A stretch of DNA of 64,000 bases from Vagococcus teuberi (GTDB taxonomy: Bacteria > Bacillota > Bacilli > Lactobacillales > Vagococcaceae). Location: contig NZ_CP017267.1 in assembly GCF_001870205.1 (NCBI RefSeq), positions 1 to 64,000 on the forward strand. The letters are read 5' to 3'. A program made the translations under genes and the position numbers. Of this stretch, positions 29,530 through 39,018 are shown piece by piece (the first letter of the stretch is position 1; each line of letters starts with the position of its first letter). The notes beneath the pieces are model-generated. The model did no database searches. It saw nothing but the letters and a program-made list of their open reading frames with translations, and was not told the DNA's origin.

Positions 29530-29882
29530 TGGAAAAAAATGATGAAAAATTGTTCATATTATTCTAATGAATATTGATAATTTCTCTTAAAAATAGTATC
29601 TTTAATTTTAGAAGTAATATAAATGATTAAAGTCTTTTTTACCTAATTTATTATAAAATAACAGTGATTTATAACTTTACTCGTCTATTAAGTAATGTTA
29701 ACAAAGTAAGAGTTTTCAAATGAAAAGTCAGGTTAAGTAATTAAATATAACAGAATTGGTATAGTTATGATAGGTTGGTAAAAGAGATGTTTCTTATCAA
29801 AAAGAGGGGGCGGGCGATATCAAAATAAGCTGATAAAGTCTTTGGGTTGATGTTCGTAGGTAATAAAGATAGGAGATATATT
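29530..29882 (+). other. Long pdp-cdd intergenic region
   Basis: A 353-base gap within an otherwise packed gene set. Most of it is plain AT-rich DNA. Its last part holds an unusual G-rich patch (GAGGGGGCGGGCG, from about 29803) followed by GATATC and TGATAAAGTCTTTGGG, then AGGAGATATA before cdd. I recognise no riboswitch class and see no strong promoter. No gene is apparent. Confidence 0.4.
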
Positions 29883-30278
29883 ATGACAGTAAACAAAAAT
29901 TGGATTGACCATGCAACACATGCGTATCATCAAGCATATGTTCCTTATTCTGAATTTCCTGTAGGCGCTGCTCTTGTGACTAAGTCAGGAAAAGTGTATG
30001 AGGGGTGTAACATAGAAAATGCCTCATTCGGTTTAACGAATTGTGCAGAGAGAACAGCGATTTTCAAAGCAATATCAGAAGGTGAAAAAGAATTTAAACA
30101 TTTAGTAGTTATTGGAAATACTAAAGAACCAATTTCTCCTTGTGGTGCTTGCAGACAGGTTTTAGTCGAATTTTGTGATCCAGATATGCCAATAACATTA
30201 TGTAATTTAAATGGAGACACAAAAGAGACAACTATGAAAGAACTACTTCCATATTCATTTGTAGAAGTAGAAAAATAA
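29883..30278 (+). CDS. cdd: Cytidine deaminase
   Basis: Converts cytidine and deoxycytidine to uridine forms that pdp can cleave. The 131-residue protein has the zinc-site motifs NCAERTAIF (Cys and catalytic Glu) and PCGACRQVL (two Cys), as in the small tetrameric class. The start is the ATG after AGGAGATATATT; upstream in-frame starts would add unrelated residues from the leader. Confidence 0.97.
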   Translation: MTVNKNWIDHATHAYHQAYVPYSEFPVGAALVTKSGKVYEGCNIENASFGLTNCAERTAIFKAISEGEKEFKHLVVIGNTKEPISPCGACRQVLVEFCDPDMPITLCNLNGDTKETTMKELLPYSFVEVEK

Positions 30279-30315
30279 CTATCAACTAAAAATTATAAGC
30301 GGAGGTTTTTCAAAA

Positions 30316-31425
30316 ATGAAAAAATCAACAAAATTTGGTGCAGGATTATTAGTTATGGGATTAGCAGTAACGTTAACAGCTTGTGGGGGAAATAAAGCAG
30401 GTGGTAACGTTGGTGGAAAAACAACTTCAGGTGAAAAACCAGATCAAACAGTTCATACAGCAGCAATTGTAACTGATGTTGGTGGTGTGGATGATAAATC
30501 GTTTAACCAAGGTGCTTGGGAAGGTTTGAAAGAGTGGGGAGAAGCTAACAAACTTGAAAAAGGTGCTAATGGTTATGATTACTTCCAATCAACAGATGCA
30601 TCTCAATACACAACAAATATTGACCAAGCTGTCGCAAGTAAATTTGAAACTATTTTTGGTATTGGTTACTTATTAACAGATGCCATTTCAGCAGCAGCAG
30701 ATCAAAATAAAGACACACAATTTGGTATCGTAGATTCAGTTATTGAAGGAAAAGATAACGTCGTATCTTTAACATTTAAGGATAATGAAGCAGCTTACTT
30801 AGCAGGTATTGCAGCAGCGTATTCTACTAAAACAGATAAAGTTGGATTTGTTGGAGGCGAAGAAGGCGCAGTTATTGACCGTTTTGAAGCAGGGTTTGTT
30901 AAAGGTGTTGAAGATGGAGCAAAAGAATTAGATAAAAAAATTAAAGTAGACGTTCAATATGCAGCATCATTTGGTGACCCTGCTAAAGGTAAAGCTTTAG
31001 CAGCCAATATGTACCAAAACGGTGTGGATATTATTTATCATGCTTCAGGTGGTACTGGTGCAGGAGTCTTCCAAGAAGCTAAAGACTTAAATGAAAAACA
31101 ATCAGCAGACAAACGTGTTTGGGTGATTGGTGTAGATAGAGATCAAGAAGAAGATGGTAACTACAAAGACAAAGATGGTAAAGAAGAAAACTTCACCTTA
31201 ACATCAAGTATTAAAGGTGTAGGAACTGCTGTTAAAGACGTAACTGAAAAAGCTCAAAAAGGTGAATTCCCTGGTGGAGACGTATTAGTTTATGGTCTTA
31301 AAGAAGGCGGAGTTGATTTATCTAAAGGTCATTTAGATCAAAAAGCAATTGATGCAGTAGAAAAAGCTCGTAAAGAAGTTATTGATGGAAAAGTAGAAGT
31401 TCCAGAAAAACCAGCTAAAAAATAA
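30316..31425 (+). CDS. bmpA: Nucleoside-binding lipoprotein of a BMP-type ABC importer
   Basis: Captures nucleosides outside the membrane for the importer encoded downstream. The 369-residue lipoprotein has lipobox TLTAC (Cys23) and a BMP/Med fold with DVGGVDDKSFNQGAWEGL, GFVGGEEGAVIDRFEAGF and HASGGTGAGVFQEA. GGAGG precedes the ATG. By order it corresponds to BmpA of the lactococcal BmpA-NupABC system; substrate range is inferred from that family and from the neighbouring phosphorylases. Confidence 0.93.
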   Translation: MKKSTKFGAGLLVMGLAVTLTACGGNKAGGNVGGKTTSGEKPDQTVHTAAIVTDVGGVDDKSFNQGAWEGLKEWGEANKLEKGANGYDYFQSTDASQYTTNIDQAVASKFETIFGIGYLLTDAISAAADQNKDTQFGIVDSVIEGKDNVVSLTFKDNEAAYLAGIAAAYSTKTDKVGFVGGEEGAVIDRFEAGFVKGVEDGAKELDKKIKVDVQYAASFGDPAKGKALAANMYQNGVDIIYHASGGTGAGVFQEAKDLNEKQSADKRVWVIGVDRDQEEDGNYKDKDGKEENFTLTSSIKGVGTAVKDVTEKAQKGEFPGGDVLVYGLKEGGVDLSKGHLDQKAIDAVEKARKEVIDGKVEVPEKPAKK

Positions 31426-31450
31426 AAATTGTTGAAAAGTCGTTGATAGA

Positions 31451-31569
31451 AAACTTTATGGGAAGCGTTCAAAATAAACTGAATAACTTTTCCATAAAGT
31501 TTTTCTTTTAGGCTTTAAAGGAATGGGAAAAGTAAGTTTTCTCTTTCCTTCAAAGTCTAAACTTTGAAG
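31451..31569 (+). promoter_or_regulatory. Intercistronic attenuator-like hairpins between bmpA and nupA
   Basis: AAACTTTATGG (31451-31461) pairs with CCATAAAGTTT (31492-31502), followed by TTCTTTT, which looks like a leaky terminator. A second hairpin, CTTCAAAG/CTTTGAAG, spans 31548-31569 just before the nupA ribosome binding site. Such a stop would make binding protein more abundant than transporter, a common design. Confidence 0.65.
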
Positions 31570-31597
31570 TGTGATAATGATAAAGAGGTGTGAAATC

Positions 31598-33163
31598 ATG
31601 AGTGAGGAAAACTATGTCATAGAAATGCGGGATATCACAAAACAATTTGGTGATTTCAAAGCAAATGACAACATCAATCTCCAAATTAGAAAAGGCGAAA
31701 TCCATGCGTTATTGGGTGAAAATGGTGCAGGAAAATCAACCTTGATGAATGTATTATCAGGATTACTACAGCCGACTAGTGGACAAATCTATATGGATGG
31801 TCAACCAGTAACGATTGCTAATCCAACTGATGCCAAACGTTTAGGAATCGGGATGGTCCATCAGCATTTTATGTTGGTAGATGCTTTTACAGTAACTGAA
31901 AACATTATTTTAGGTGATGAACCAACAAAATCTGGTGTACTGGATAAGAAGAAATCAGTAGAAGATTTAAAGCGAATATCAGAACAATATGGTATGGAAG
32001 TTAATCCAGATGCCTTAATCAGTGATATTTCAGTTGGAATGCAACAACGTGTTGAGATTCTAAAAACATTGTATCGTGGTGCAAATATTTTGATTTTTGA
32101 TGAGCCGACAGCGGTATTAACACCTCAAGAAATTGATGAGTTGATTATGACCATGAAGGAATTAGTAAAAGAAGGAAAATCAATCATTATTATTACGCAC
32201 AAGTTAGATGAGATTAAAAAAGTAGCGGATAGATGTACGGTAATTCGTCGAGGTAAGAGTATTGAAACAGTGAACGTAAAAGACGTTAGTTCACAACAGT
32301 TAGCGGATTTAATGGTCGGTCGTTCGGTATCATTTAAGACAGAAAAAGAACCATCAAATCCTAAAGAAGTCATTTTATCAGTTAAAGATTTATATGTAAA
32401 AGATAATCGGGGATTGGAAGCAATTAAAGGATTAGATTTAGATGTTCGAGCTGGAGAAGTTGTTGGGATTGCTGGTATTGATGGGAATGGTCAAACAGAA
32501 TTAATTCAAGCTATTACCGGTCTTAAGAAAATTGAGTCAGGTAAAGTGATGTTACGTGATAAGGACATAACGAACTTAAAACCTCGCCAAATCACAGAAT
32601 CAAATGTTGGGCATGTTCCTGAGGATAGACATAAATATGGTCTTGTTTTAGACATGACATTATCTGAAAATATTGCCTTACAAACTTATTATCACGAGCC
32701 ATTTAGTAAGAACGGTGTACTGAATTACAATTATATGGATTCTTATGCGAGAAAATTAATCGAAGAGTATGATGTTCGTACAACAAGTGAACATGCACAA
32801 GCTAAATCACTTTCAGGTGGTAATCAACAAAAAGCGATTATCGCTCGTGAAATGGATAGAGATCCTGAGTTACTAATTGTTTCTCAGCCAACTCGTGGGT
32901 TAGACGTTGGAGCGATTGAGTACATTCATAAACGTTTGATTAATCACCGTGATAAAGGTAATGCTGTTTTAGTAGTCAGTTTTGAATTAGAAGAAATATT
33001 AAATGTGTCGGACCGAATTGCTGTTATCCATGCTGGCCAAATCGTCGGGATTGTTGATCCAAAAGAAACAACAGAAAACGAGTTAGGGTTATTAATGGCT
33101 GGATACACATTGGAAGAAGCACGACGACAATTAGGGACAGAGGCAGGTGTAACTAATGAGTAA
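31598..33163 (+). CDS. nupA: Nucleoside ABC importer, duplicated ATPase subunit
   Basis: A 521-residue cytoplasmic ATPase with two ABC modules. The first has GENGAGKSTLMNVLSG, the signature ISVGMQQRVEI and ILIFDEPTAVLTPQE; the second has GIDGNGQTELIQ (a degenerate Walker A without GKS/T), LSGGNQQKAIIARE and LIVSQPTRGLD. This asymmetry is typical of RbsA/YufO-type carbohydrate and nucleoside ATPases. The ATG follows AAAGAGGTG; the earlier in-frame start lacks a ribosome binding site. Its end overlaps nupB by eight bases. Confidence 0.95.
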   Translation: MSEENYVIEMRDITKQFGDFKANDNINLQIRKGEIHALLGENGAGKSTLMNVLSGLLQPTSGQIYMDGQPVTIANPTDAKRLGIGMVHQHFMLVDAFTVTENIILGDEPTKSGVLDKKKSVEDLKRISEQYGMEVNPDALISDISVGMQQRVEILKTLYRGANILIFDEPTAVLTPQEIDELIMTMKELVKEGKSIIIITHKLDEIKKVADRCTVIRRGKSIETVNVKDVSSQQLADLMVGRSVSFKTEKEPSNPKEVILSVKDLYVKDNRGLEAIKGLDLDVRAGEVVGIAGIDGNGQTELIQAITGLKKIESGKVMLRDKDITNLKPRQITESNVGHVPEDRHKYGLVLDMTLSENIALQTYYHEPFSKNGVLNYNYMDSYARKLIEEYDVRTTSEHAQAKSLSGGNQQKAIIAREMDRDPELLIVSQPTRGLDVGAIEYIHKRLINHRDKGNAVLVVSFELEEILNVSDRIAVIHAGQIVGIVDPKETTENELGLLMAGYTLEEARRQLGTEAGVTNE

Positions 33164-34259
33164 TTTTAAATTTAGTAAGATGAATGGAATCTTGGTTCCT
33201 ATTTTATCGGTTATTATGGGATTTGTATTAGGTGCTATTATTATGTTGCTATTTGGTTATAACCCAGTTCAAGGGTATCAAGCCATGTTGACAACAGCAT
33301 TTCAATCACCAAAAAGTATTGGTGAAATTTTTGTAACAGCTGGGCCTTTAATTTTTACGGCTTTAGGATTTTCTGTGGCAAGTGCTGCTGGATTCTTTAA
33401 TATCGGGCTTTCAGGTCAGGCGTTGGCTGGTTGGGTAGCAAGTATCTGGGTTGGACTTTCAATGGGAGACTCGCCAAGATTAATTGCCTTAACTGCAGCT
33501 ATTTTAGCAGGGGTGATTGCTGGAGCTTTAACAGCGGCGATACCTGGTTTATTAAGAGCTTATTTTGGAACAAGTGAAGTCATTGTTACAATCATGATGA
33601 ACTATATTTTACTTTATACAAGTACACATATCGTTAATAATGTTATTCCAGAGAAATTTATTTCAACTAAAGGAACTACTAAATTGATTGGGGCAAATGT
33701 GTCTCTTAGAACAGAGTTTTTAACCTCAATTAGTAATGGATCTCGTTTGAATTTAGGTATTATCTTTGCTTTTATTTTCTTAATCTTGATTTGGTTTTTA
33801 ATGAAGAAAACCACATTAGGTTATGAAATTACAGCTGTTGGTTTAAATCCATTTGCATCAGAATATGCAGGGATGAGTAGTAAACGTATTATTGTGTTAT
33901 CAATGGTCATCTCAGGAGCATTAGCTGGTATGGGTGGCGTTGTGTATGGATTAGGAACATTTGGTAACTTCTTTGTTCAAGGTAACTCATTAAGTATTGG
34001 ATTTGATGGTATGGCAGTCTCACTACTTGGTGGAGGAACATCCATCGGTATTTTACTATCATCCTTATTGTTCAGTATCCTAAAATTAGGTGGACAAGGT
34101 ATGCCAATATTAGCTGGTGTACCAACTGAATTGGTTGATGTTGTTATTGCTTCTATCATCTTCTTTGTTGGTATTAGCTACTTAATCAAATTGATTTTAA
34201 CAAAACTTGAAACAAAAAAGGAACCAAAAGCTAGCAAAGTTGAAGGAGGTAAAGCGTGA
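33156..34259 (+). CDS. nupB: Nucleoside ABC importer, permease subunit 1
   Basis: A 367-residue BPD_transp_2-family permease with about nine membrane helices and the typical FFNIGLSGQALAGW segment near residue 80, which forms part of the substrate path. The EAA-like coupling region lies around GLNPFASEYAGMSSKR. It overlaps both neighbours by a few bases, implying translational coupling and an assembled heterodimer with the next subunit. The C-terminus is a short lysine-rich tail. Confidence 0.94.
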   Translation: MSNFKFSKMNGILVPILSVIMGFVLGAIIMLLFGYNPVQGYQAMLTTAFQSPKSIGEIFVTAGPLIFTALGFSVASAAGFFNIGLSGQALAGWVASIWVGLSMGDSPRLIALTAAILAGVIAGALTAAIPGLLRAYFGTSEVIVTIMMNYILLYTSTHIVNNVIPEKFISTKGTTKLIGANVSLRTEFLTSISNGSRLNLGIIFAFIFLILIWFLMKKTTLGYEITAVGLNPFASEYAGMSSKRIIVLSMVISGALAGMGGVVYGLGTFGNFFVQGNSLSIGFDGMAVSLLGGGTSIGILLSSLLFSILKLGGQGMPILAGVPTELVDVVIASIIFFVGISYLIKLILTKLETKKEPKASKVEGGKA

Positions 34260-35221
34260 TGGCAGCAGATACTATGTCAACAGTTGCGTCTATTATTACG
34301 CAAACACTTGTTTATTCAACACCTCTTGTTTTTACAGCATTAGGCGGAACATTTTCAGAACGTGGTGGGATTGTTAACGTTGGGTTAGAAGGTATCATGG
34401 TTATGGGTGCATTCAGCTCAGTTGTGTTTAACATTACATATGCTGGAGTATTTGGCGTTTGGACACCATGGATTGCTTTATTAGTTGGTGGAATTGTCGG
34501 AATGATTTTCTCATTACTTCATGCTGTAGCAACAATTAACTTGCGTGCTGATCATATTATTAGTGGTACTGTTATCAACTTGATGGCACCAGCTTTAAGT
34601 ATTTTCTTAGTTAAAGTGTTATATGGTAAAGGTCAAACAGACCAAGTGCCACAAACATTTGGTTATTGGGAAGTTCCTGGGTTAAGTAAGATTCCAGTGA
34701 TGGGGCCATTATTATTTGAAAAAACATCAGCACCAGCCTTCTTAGCTATTTTAGTGTCAGTCCTTGCGTGGTTTGTCATTTATAAAACACGCTTTGGCTT
34801 GAGATTACGCTCAGTAGGTGAAAATCCTCAAGCAGCTGATACTTTAGGGATTAATGTTTATGGTATGAAATATTCAGGTGTATTAATTTCTGGCTTTTTA
34901 GGCGGTATTGGTGGAGCAGTATTTGCTCAAACAATCGCTGGACGTTTTGCTGTAACAACTATATCCGGTCAAGGTTTCATCTCAATGGCTGCGATGATCT
35001 TTGGTAAATGGAACCCACTTGGTGCAATGGGAGCAGCTCTATTCTTTGGATTTGCTCAAAACTTGAGTATTGTAGGAGACAGCATTCCATTTATTTCAAG
35101 TATTCCAAAAGTGTACCTACAAAGTGCTCCATACGCGTTAACGATTATTGTGTTAGTATTGTTCCTAGGTAAAGCACAAGGACCTAAAGCAGGCGGTAAA
35201 ACATATATTAAATCTAAATAG
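34256..35221 (+). CDS. nupC: Nucleoside ABC importer, permease subunit 2
   Basis: A 321-residue permease related to the preceding one, with the ERGGIVNVGLEGIMVMGAF segment and the coupling region GENPQAADTLGINVYGMK. About nine to ten membrane helices are apparent. The start overlaps the previous stop in an ATGA arrangement, with GGAGG upstream. It closes the importer gene set and is followed by a weak hairpin before deoB. Confidence 0.94.
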   Translation: MMAADTMSTVASIITQTLVYSTPLVFTALGGTFSERGGIVNVGLEGIMVMGAFSSVVFNITYAGVFGVWTPWIALLVGGIVGMIFSLLHAVATINLRADHIISGTVINLMAPALSIFLVKVLYGKGQTDQVPQTFGYWEVPGLSKIPVMGPLLFEKTSAPAFLAILVSVLAWFVIYKTRFGLRLRSVGENPQAADTLGINVYGMKYSGVLISGFLGGIGGAVFAQTIAGRFAVTTISGQGFISMAAMIFGKWNPLGAMGAALFFGFAQNLSIVGDSIPFISSIPKVYLQSAPYALTIIVLVLFLGKAQGPKAGGKTYIKSK

Positions 35222-35230
35222 TAATTAACT

Positions 35231-35266
35231 CCTTCCTCTAGCTCCTCTAAACAGAGGGAGGTTTTA
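35231..35266 (+). terminator. Weak terminator-like hairpin between nupC and deoB
   Basis: CCTTCCTCT and AGAGGGAGG pair, but the following tract (TTTTAAAAT) is short, so read-through into deoB is likely. Confidence 0.5.
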
Positions 35267-35299
35267 AAATATAAAAATGACTTGGAAGAAGGAATTGTA

Positions 35300-36469
35300 A
35301 TGTTTAAAAGAATTCATTTAGTAGTACTAGATTCTGTTGGAATTGGTGAAGCTCCTGACGCTGAAAAATTTGGCGATGTTGGAAGTCACACACTAGGTCA
35401 TATAGCTGAGCATGGATTACATGTTCCTAATATGGAAGAATTAGGTCTTGGAACAATTGAACCTTTAAAAGGTGTCAAAGCAATTGAAGATCATAAAGGC
35501 TATGCGACTAAACTAGAAGAAGTATCTGTTGGTAAAGACACAATGACTGGTCATTGGGAAATTGCTGGATTAAACATTCAAACACCTTTTAGAGTATTCC
35601 CTGAAGGTTTCCCTCAAGATTTGTTAGATAAAATCACTGAATTTTCTGGTCGTGGCATTATTATGGGTGCTAATAAACCATATAGTGGCACACAAGTTAT
35701 TGAAGATTTTGGTGAAGAACAAATGAAAACAGGGGACTTAATTATCTACACATCAGCTGACCCTGTGTTACAAATTGCTGCTCATGAAGATGTGATTCCA
35801 TTAGAAGAATTATACAAAATTTGTGAGTACACTCGTGAAATCACGAAAGATGATCCTTACATGATTGGTCGTATTATCGCGAGACCTTACTTAGGTGAAC
35901 CTGGTAACTTTAAACGTACAGCTAACCGTCATGACTATGCCCTTGATCCATTTGGTCGTACGGTTTTAAATGAACTAAAAGATGCTGGAAAAGATGTTAT
36001 CGCAGTTGGTAAAATCAACGATATCTTTAACGGTCAAGGAATGACAGAAGCAATCCGTACGGCTTCAAATATGGATGGCGTGGATAAATTATTAGATGTG
36101 ATGAAACAAGATTTTGAAGGAGTAAGTTTTACTAACTTGGTTGACTTTGATGCGTTATTTGGACATAGAAGGGATACACCAGGTTATGCCAAAGCATTAG
36201 AAGAATTTGATGCCCGCTTACCTGAAATTTATGCTAATATGCAAGAAGATGATTTATTACTTATCACAGCAGACCACGGAAATGATCCAACCTTCCCGGG
36301 AACAGATCATACTCGTGAGTATGTGCCATTACTTGCTTATAGTAAAAAAATGCAAGGACATGGTCAATTACCACAAGGTTATTACTCAGATATTTCTGCG
36401 ACAATTGCGGATAATTTTGATGTTAAACCAACAGAAAACGGAAAAAGCTTTTTAGAATTATTGAAATAA
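35300..36469 (+). CDS. deoB: Phosphopentomutase
   Basis: Interconverts (deoxy)ribose-1-phosphate and -5-phosphate, linking nucleoside cleavage to the pentose pool. The 389-residue alkaline-phosphatase-superfamily protein has the metal-binding [17 protein letters not shown], the phospho-accepting Thr in [21 protein letters not shown], and ITADHGNDP with [11 protein letters not shown]. The ATG at 35300 follows GAAGAAGGA; an in-frame TTG further up lacks a ribosome binding site. Confidence 0.97.
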   Translation: MFKRIHLVVLDSVGIGEAPDAEKFGDVGSHTLGHIAEHGLHVPNMEELGLGTIEPLKGVKAIEDHKGYATKLEEVSVGKDTMTGHWEIAGLNIQTPFRVFPEGFPQDLLDKITEFSGRGIIMGANKPYSGTQVIEDFGEEQMKTGDLIIYTSADPVLQIAAHEDVIPLEELYKICEYTREITKDDPYMIGRIIARPYLGEPGNFKRTANRHDYALDPFGRTVLNELKDAGKDVIAVGKINDIFNGQGMTEAIRTASNMDGVDKLLDVMKQDFEGVSFTNLVDFDALFGHRRDTPGYAKALEEFDARLPEIYANMQEDDLLLITADHGNDPTFPGTDHTREYVPLLAYSKKMQGHGQLPQGYYSDISATIADNFDVKPTENGKSFLELLK

Positions 36470-36482
36470 GGGAGACTATAAC

Positions 36483-37298
36483 ATGTCATTAAGTGAAAAA
36501 TTAGCAGCAACATCACAACATATTAAAGAAAAAGGGGTAGGAGCCGTTGATTTTGGTCTTATCTTAGGATCAGGTTTAGGAGAACTAGCTGACGAGATTA
36601 CAGATCGCGTGGTTATTCCTTATGAAGACATTCCACATTTTCCTGTATCAACAGTTGTAGGTCATGCAGGACAACTTGTTTACGGAACATTATCTGGTAA
36701 AAAAGTTTTAGCAATGCAAGGACGCTTTCATTATTATGAAGGTCATTCAATGCAGACTGTCACATTTCCAGTGAGAGTGATGAAAGCTTTAGGAGCAGAT
36801 TCATTAATCGTAACAAATGCAGCTGGTGGCGTAAATACAAGTTTTTCACCTGGCGATTTGATGTTAATTACCGATCAAATTAACTTTACCGGTGACAATC
36901 CTTTAATGGGATTAAACGAAGAAGACTTAGGTCCGCGTTTCCCTGATATGTCAGAAGCTTATAACAAAGCATATGGTGAAGTAACGAAAAAAGTAGCACA
37001 AGAACTATCTATTCATTTACAAAAAGGTGTTTATATGGGATTCTCTGGTCCAACTTATGAAACACCAGCAGAAGTACGTATGGCACGTGTGATGGGTGCG
37101 GATGCTGTTGGTATGTCAACTGTCCCTGAAGTGATTGTAGCTAACCATATGTCAATGAAAGTATTAGGTATCACATGCGTGACAAACTTAGCAGCAGGTA
37201 TGCAAGCTAATTTAAATCATGAAGAAGTGGTCGAGACAACAGAACGAGTGAAAGCAGATTTCAAAGAACTAGTTAAACGTACACTAGAAAAACTTTAA
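36483..37298 (+). CDS. punA: Purine-nucleoside phosphorylase I (trimeric type)
   Basis: Cleaves guanosine/inosine and their deoxy forms with phosphate. The 271-residue protein has the phosphate loop ILGSGLGELADEI, MQGRFHYYEGHS, VTNAAGGVN and the GMSTVPEV loop near the base site. It is 13 bases from deoB, with GGGAG as ribosome binding site. Together with deoD it gives both structural classes of purine phosphorylase side by side. Confidence 0.96.
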   Translation: MSLSEKLAATSQHIKEKGVGAVDFGLILGSGLGELADEITDRVVIPYEDIPHFPVSTVVGHAGQLVYGTLSGKKVLAMQGRFHYYEGHSMQTVTFPVRVMKALGADSLIVTNAAGGVNTSFSPGDLMLITDQINFTGDNPLMGLNEEDLGPRFPDMSEAYNKAYGEVTKKVAQELSIHLQKGVYMGFSGPTYETPAEVRMARVMGADAVGMSTVPEVIVANHMSMKVLGITCVTNLAAGMQANLNHEEVVETTERVKADFKELVKRTLEKL

Positions 37299-37316
37299 TT
37301 TAAAGGAGACTGAAGA

Positions 37317-38027
37317 ATGAGCGTACATATTGGAGCAAAAAAGGGAGAAATTGCAGATAAAATTTTACTTCCAGGAGACCCACTAAGAGCGAAATATATC
37401 GCCGAAACATTTTTAGAAGATCCTAAGTGTTATAACGAAGTTCGAGGCATGCTAGGCTATACAGGTACTTACAAAGGCCATAAAATATCGGTTCAAGGAA
37501 CAGGTATGGGAATGCCTTCAGCAGCCATCTATGCGAATGAATTAATTCGCGAGTATGACGTGAAAAAATTAATGCGAGTTGGAACATGTGGTGCGATTCG
37601 TAAAGATGTACACGTGAGAGATTTAGTGTTAGCTCAAGCGGCTGCAACTAATTCAGCGATTATTCGTAAAGATTTTCCGAATTTTGATTTCCCGCAAATT
37701 GCTGATTTTAATTTATTAACGACAGCATATGATATTGCCAAAGAAAAAGGCTTTAATATTCATGTTGGAAATGTATTATCAAATGATACGTTTTACTCAG
37801 ATGATAATTCAGACGTCTTTAAATTAGGTGAATATGGTGTGTTAGGTGTTGAGATGGAAGCAGCAGTACTTTACTATTTAGCAGCTAAATACAATGTCCA
37901 AGCTCTTGCTTTGATGACAGTGAGTGATCATATGATTACTGGTGAAGAAACAACATCAGAAGAACGTCAAACGACATTTAATGACATGATGATTGTTGGA
38001 CTTGAAACATTAATTAAAGAAGACTAA
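37317..38027 (+). CDS. deoD: Purine-nucleoside phosphorylase DeoD (hexameric type)
   Basis: A 236-residue NP-I family enzyme that cleaves purine nucleosides, including adenosine. Landmarks are [14 protein letters not shown], the phosphate-binding [26 protein letters not shown], and VEMEAAVLY with the ribose-binding Glu. The SDHMITGE segment near the C-terminus carries the catalytic Asp. GGAGA precedes the ATG. Last gene of the salvage block. Confidence 0.97.
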   Translation: MSVHIGAKKGEIADKILLPGDPLRAKYIAETFLEDPKCYNEVRGMLGYTGTYKGHKISVQGTGMGMPSAAIYANELIREYDVKKLMRVGTCGAIRKDVHVRDLVLAQAAATNSAIIRKDFPNFDFPQIADFNLLTTAYDIAKEKGFNIHVGNVLSNDTFYSDDNSDVFKLGEYGVLGVEMEAAVLYYLAAKYNVQALALMTVSDHMITGEETTSEERQTTFNDMMIVGLETLIKED

Positions 38028-38036
38028 TAAAAAAAC

Positions 38037-38066
38037 GAGTAAGACAATTTGTCTTGCTCATTTTTA
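38037..38066. terminator. Terminator after deoD, shared with the convergent gene
   Basis: GAGTAAGACAA pairs with TTGTCTTGCTC with one G-T pair, T-run to the right and A-run to the left, serving both strands. Confidence 0.78.
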
Positions 38067-38825
38067 TTGAAAATAATAAATTACTAAACTAGCTAAGGCA
38101 AAAAGATTGAGGATAAACTCTTTCTTTTTGGCTTTTTTTGTTTTCATAAATAGGAACAGTGATAGAAGAGTCACAACAATAAATGATACTAATTTCCATG
38201 TTTCTAGTTGATGAGACGTGTAGTGTTGTATCACCAAGTAATAAATACCTATCAAGGAAAGGACACCTAAAATCAAAAAGACTGGTTGTCTTGACAGGTA
38301 TGAATACATTCCTTGTGTGAAAATCGTTAAAAATATAACAATTAGGAAAGAAAAAATAAACGGTTTGATCAGTTCAAAATCATAATCAAATGGATAACTG
38401 ATAGTTAATAGTTGATTGAACACGATACCTTTAAAAAAAGCATTGGTAAAAGAATAGAATAACGAGTCAACATAATAAAACTGTTTGGAAAAAATCATCA
38501 TTTGGAATAATTCATAAGCTAAGAGAATAATCCCGAATTGGATAGCTGTTTGTCGAATAATCAAGTAAATCAACACAGCGCTGATGATAAGTTTTAATCC
38601 ATAGATGGCAATAGGCATGGAACGTCCTTTTTTATAAGTGTTTTTCCCAACGAGTTGAAAAAAATCGCTCAGTAATAAATAAAGAATCATATAATTTAAA
38701 ATTAAGGCACCATGGCTACTGTTTTTTAAAAATAAAACGCCTGGTATTAATGAAATAACTGTTTGTAAAATTGCAATTAAAAAGGTTAGTGGAATATTTT
38801 TCCACAAAGTTAGTTTCGTTTGCAA
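38064..38825 (-). CDS. Unknown multi-pass membrane protein
   Basis: A 253-residue protein with about eight hydrophobic helices and short basic loops (KNTYKKGRS, KTKKAKKKEF). I recognise no motif or family. Charged residues inside helices are few, so there is no hint of transport chemistry. It is transcribed away from metK and convergent with deoD. The start fits with GGAGACATA upstream on the minus strand. Confidence 0.75.
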   Translation of the reverse strand: MQTKLTLWKNIPLTFLIAILQTVISLIPGVLFLKNSSHGALILNYMILYLLLSDFFQLVGKNTYKKGRSMPIAIYGLKLIISAVLIYLIIRQTAIQFGIILLAYELFQMMIFSKQFYYVDSLFYSFTNAFFKGIVFNQLLTISYPFDYDFELIKPFIFSFLIVIFLTIFTQGMYSYLSRQPVFLILGVLSLIGIYYLVIQHYTSHQLETWKLVSFIVVTLLSLFLFMKTKKAKKKEFILNLFALASLVIYYFQ

Positions 38826-38926
38826 AGTATGTCTCCTTAGTATGTTAGTGATAATAATACTTTATGGCAATAACATAAAAAGGTCAAGATTATCAGTTGA
38901 ATTATGTAGGTAAAAAGTGAAAAATC

Positions 38927-38935
38927 TGATATACT
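38927..38935 (+). promoter_or_regulatory. Extended -10 of the metK promoter
   Basis: TGATATACT matches TGnTATAnT. No good -35 is seen. The expected start near 38942 coincides with the first base of the riboswitch. Confidence 0.6.
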
Positions 38936-38941
38936 GACTTA

Positions 38942-39014
38942 TGTTGCAAGATTCCCGATAGGATTTACATCTCGTGTAAAGATGCCTTGTAACCGACTAT
39001 ATTTAGGGGGAATG
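38942..39014 (+). promoter_or_regulatory. SMK box (SAM-III) riboswitch of metK
   Basis: The leader contains TTCCCGATAGGA, a hairpin TTTACATCTCGTGTAAA, GATGCCTTGTAACCG, and then the ribosome binding site AGGGGG (39005-39010). This is the arrangement of the SMK box of enterococcal and streptococcal metK leaders: with SAM bound, the GGGGG is paired with the upstream CCC element and translation stops. The class is confined to Lactobacillales, which supports the taxonomic reading. Assigned from recalled consensus, not from a covariance search. Confidence 0.93.
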
Positions 39015-39018
39015 AAAG

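Noticed and set aside
29800-29870. G-rich cdd leader as a purine, preQ1, fluoride or c-di-GMP riboswitch
   Set aside because: None of the conserved core strings of those classes is present; kept only as an unexplained region.
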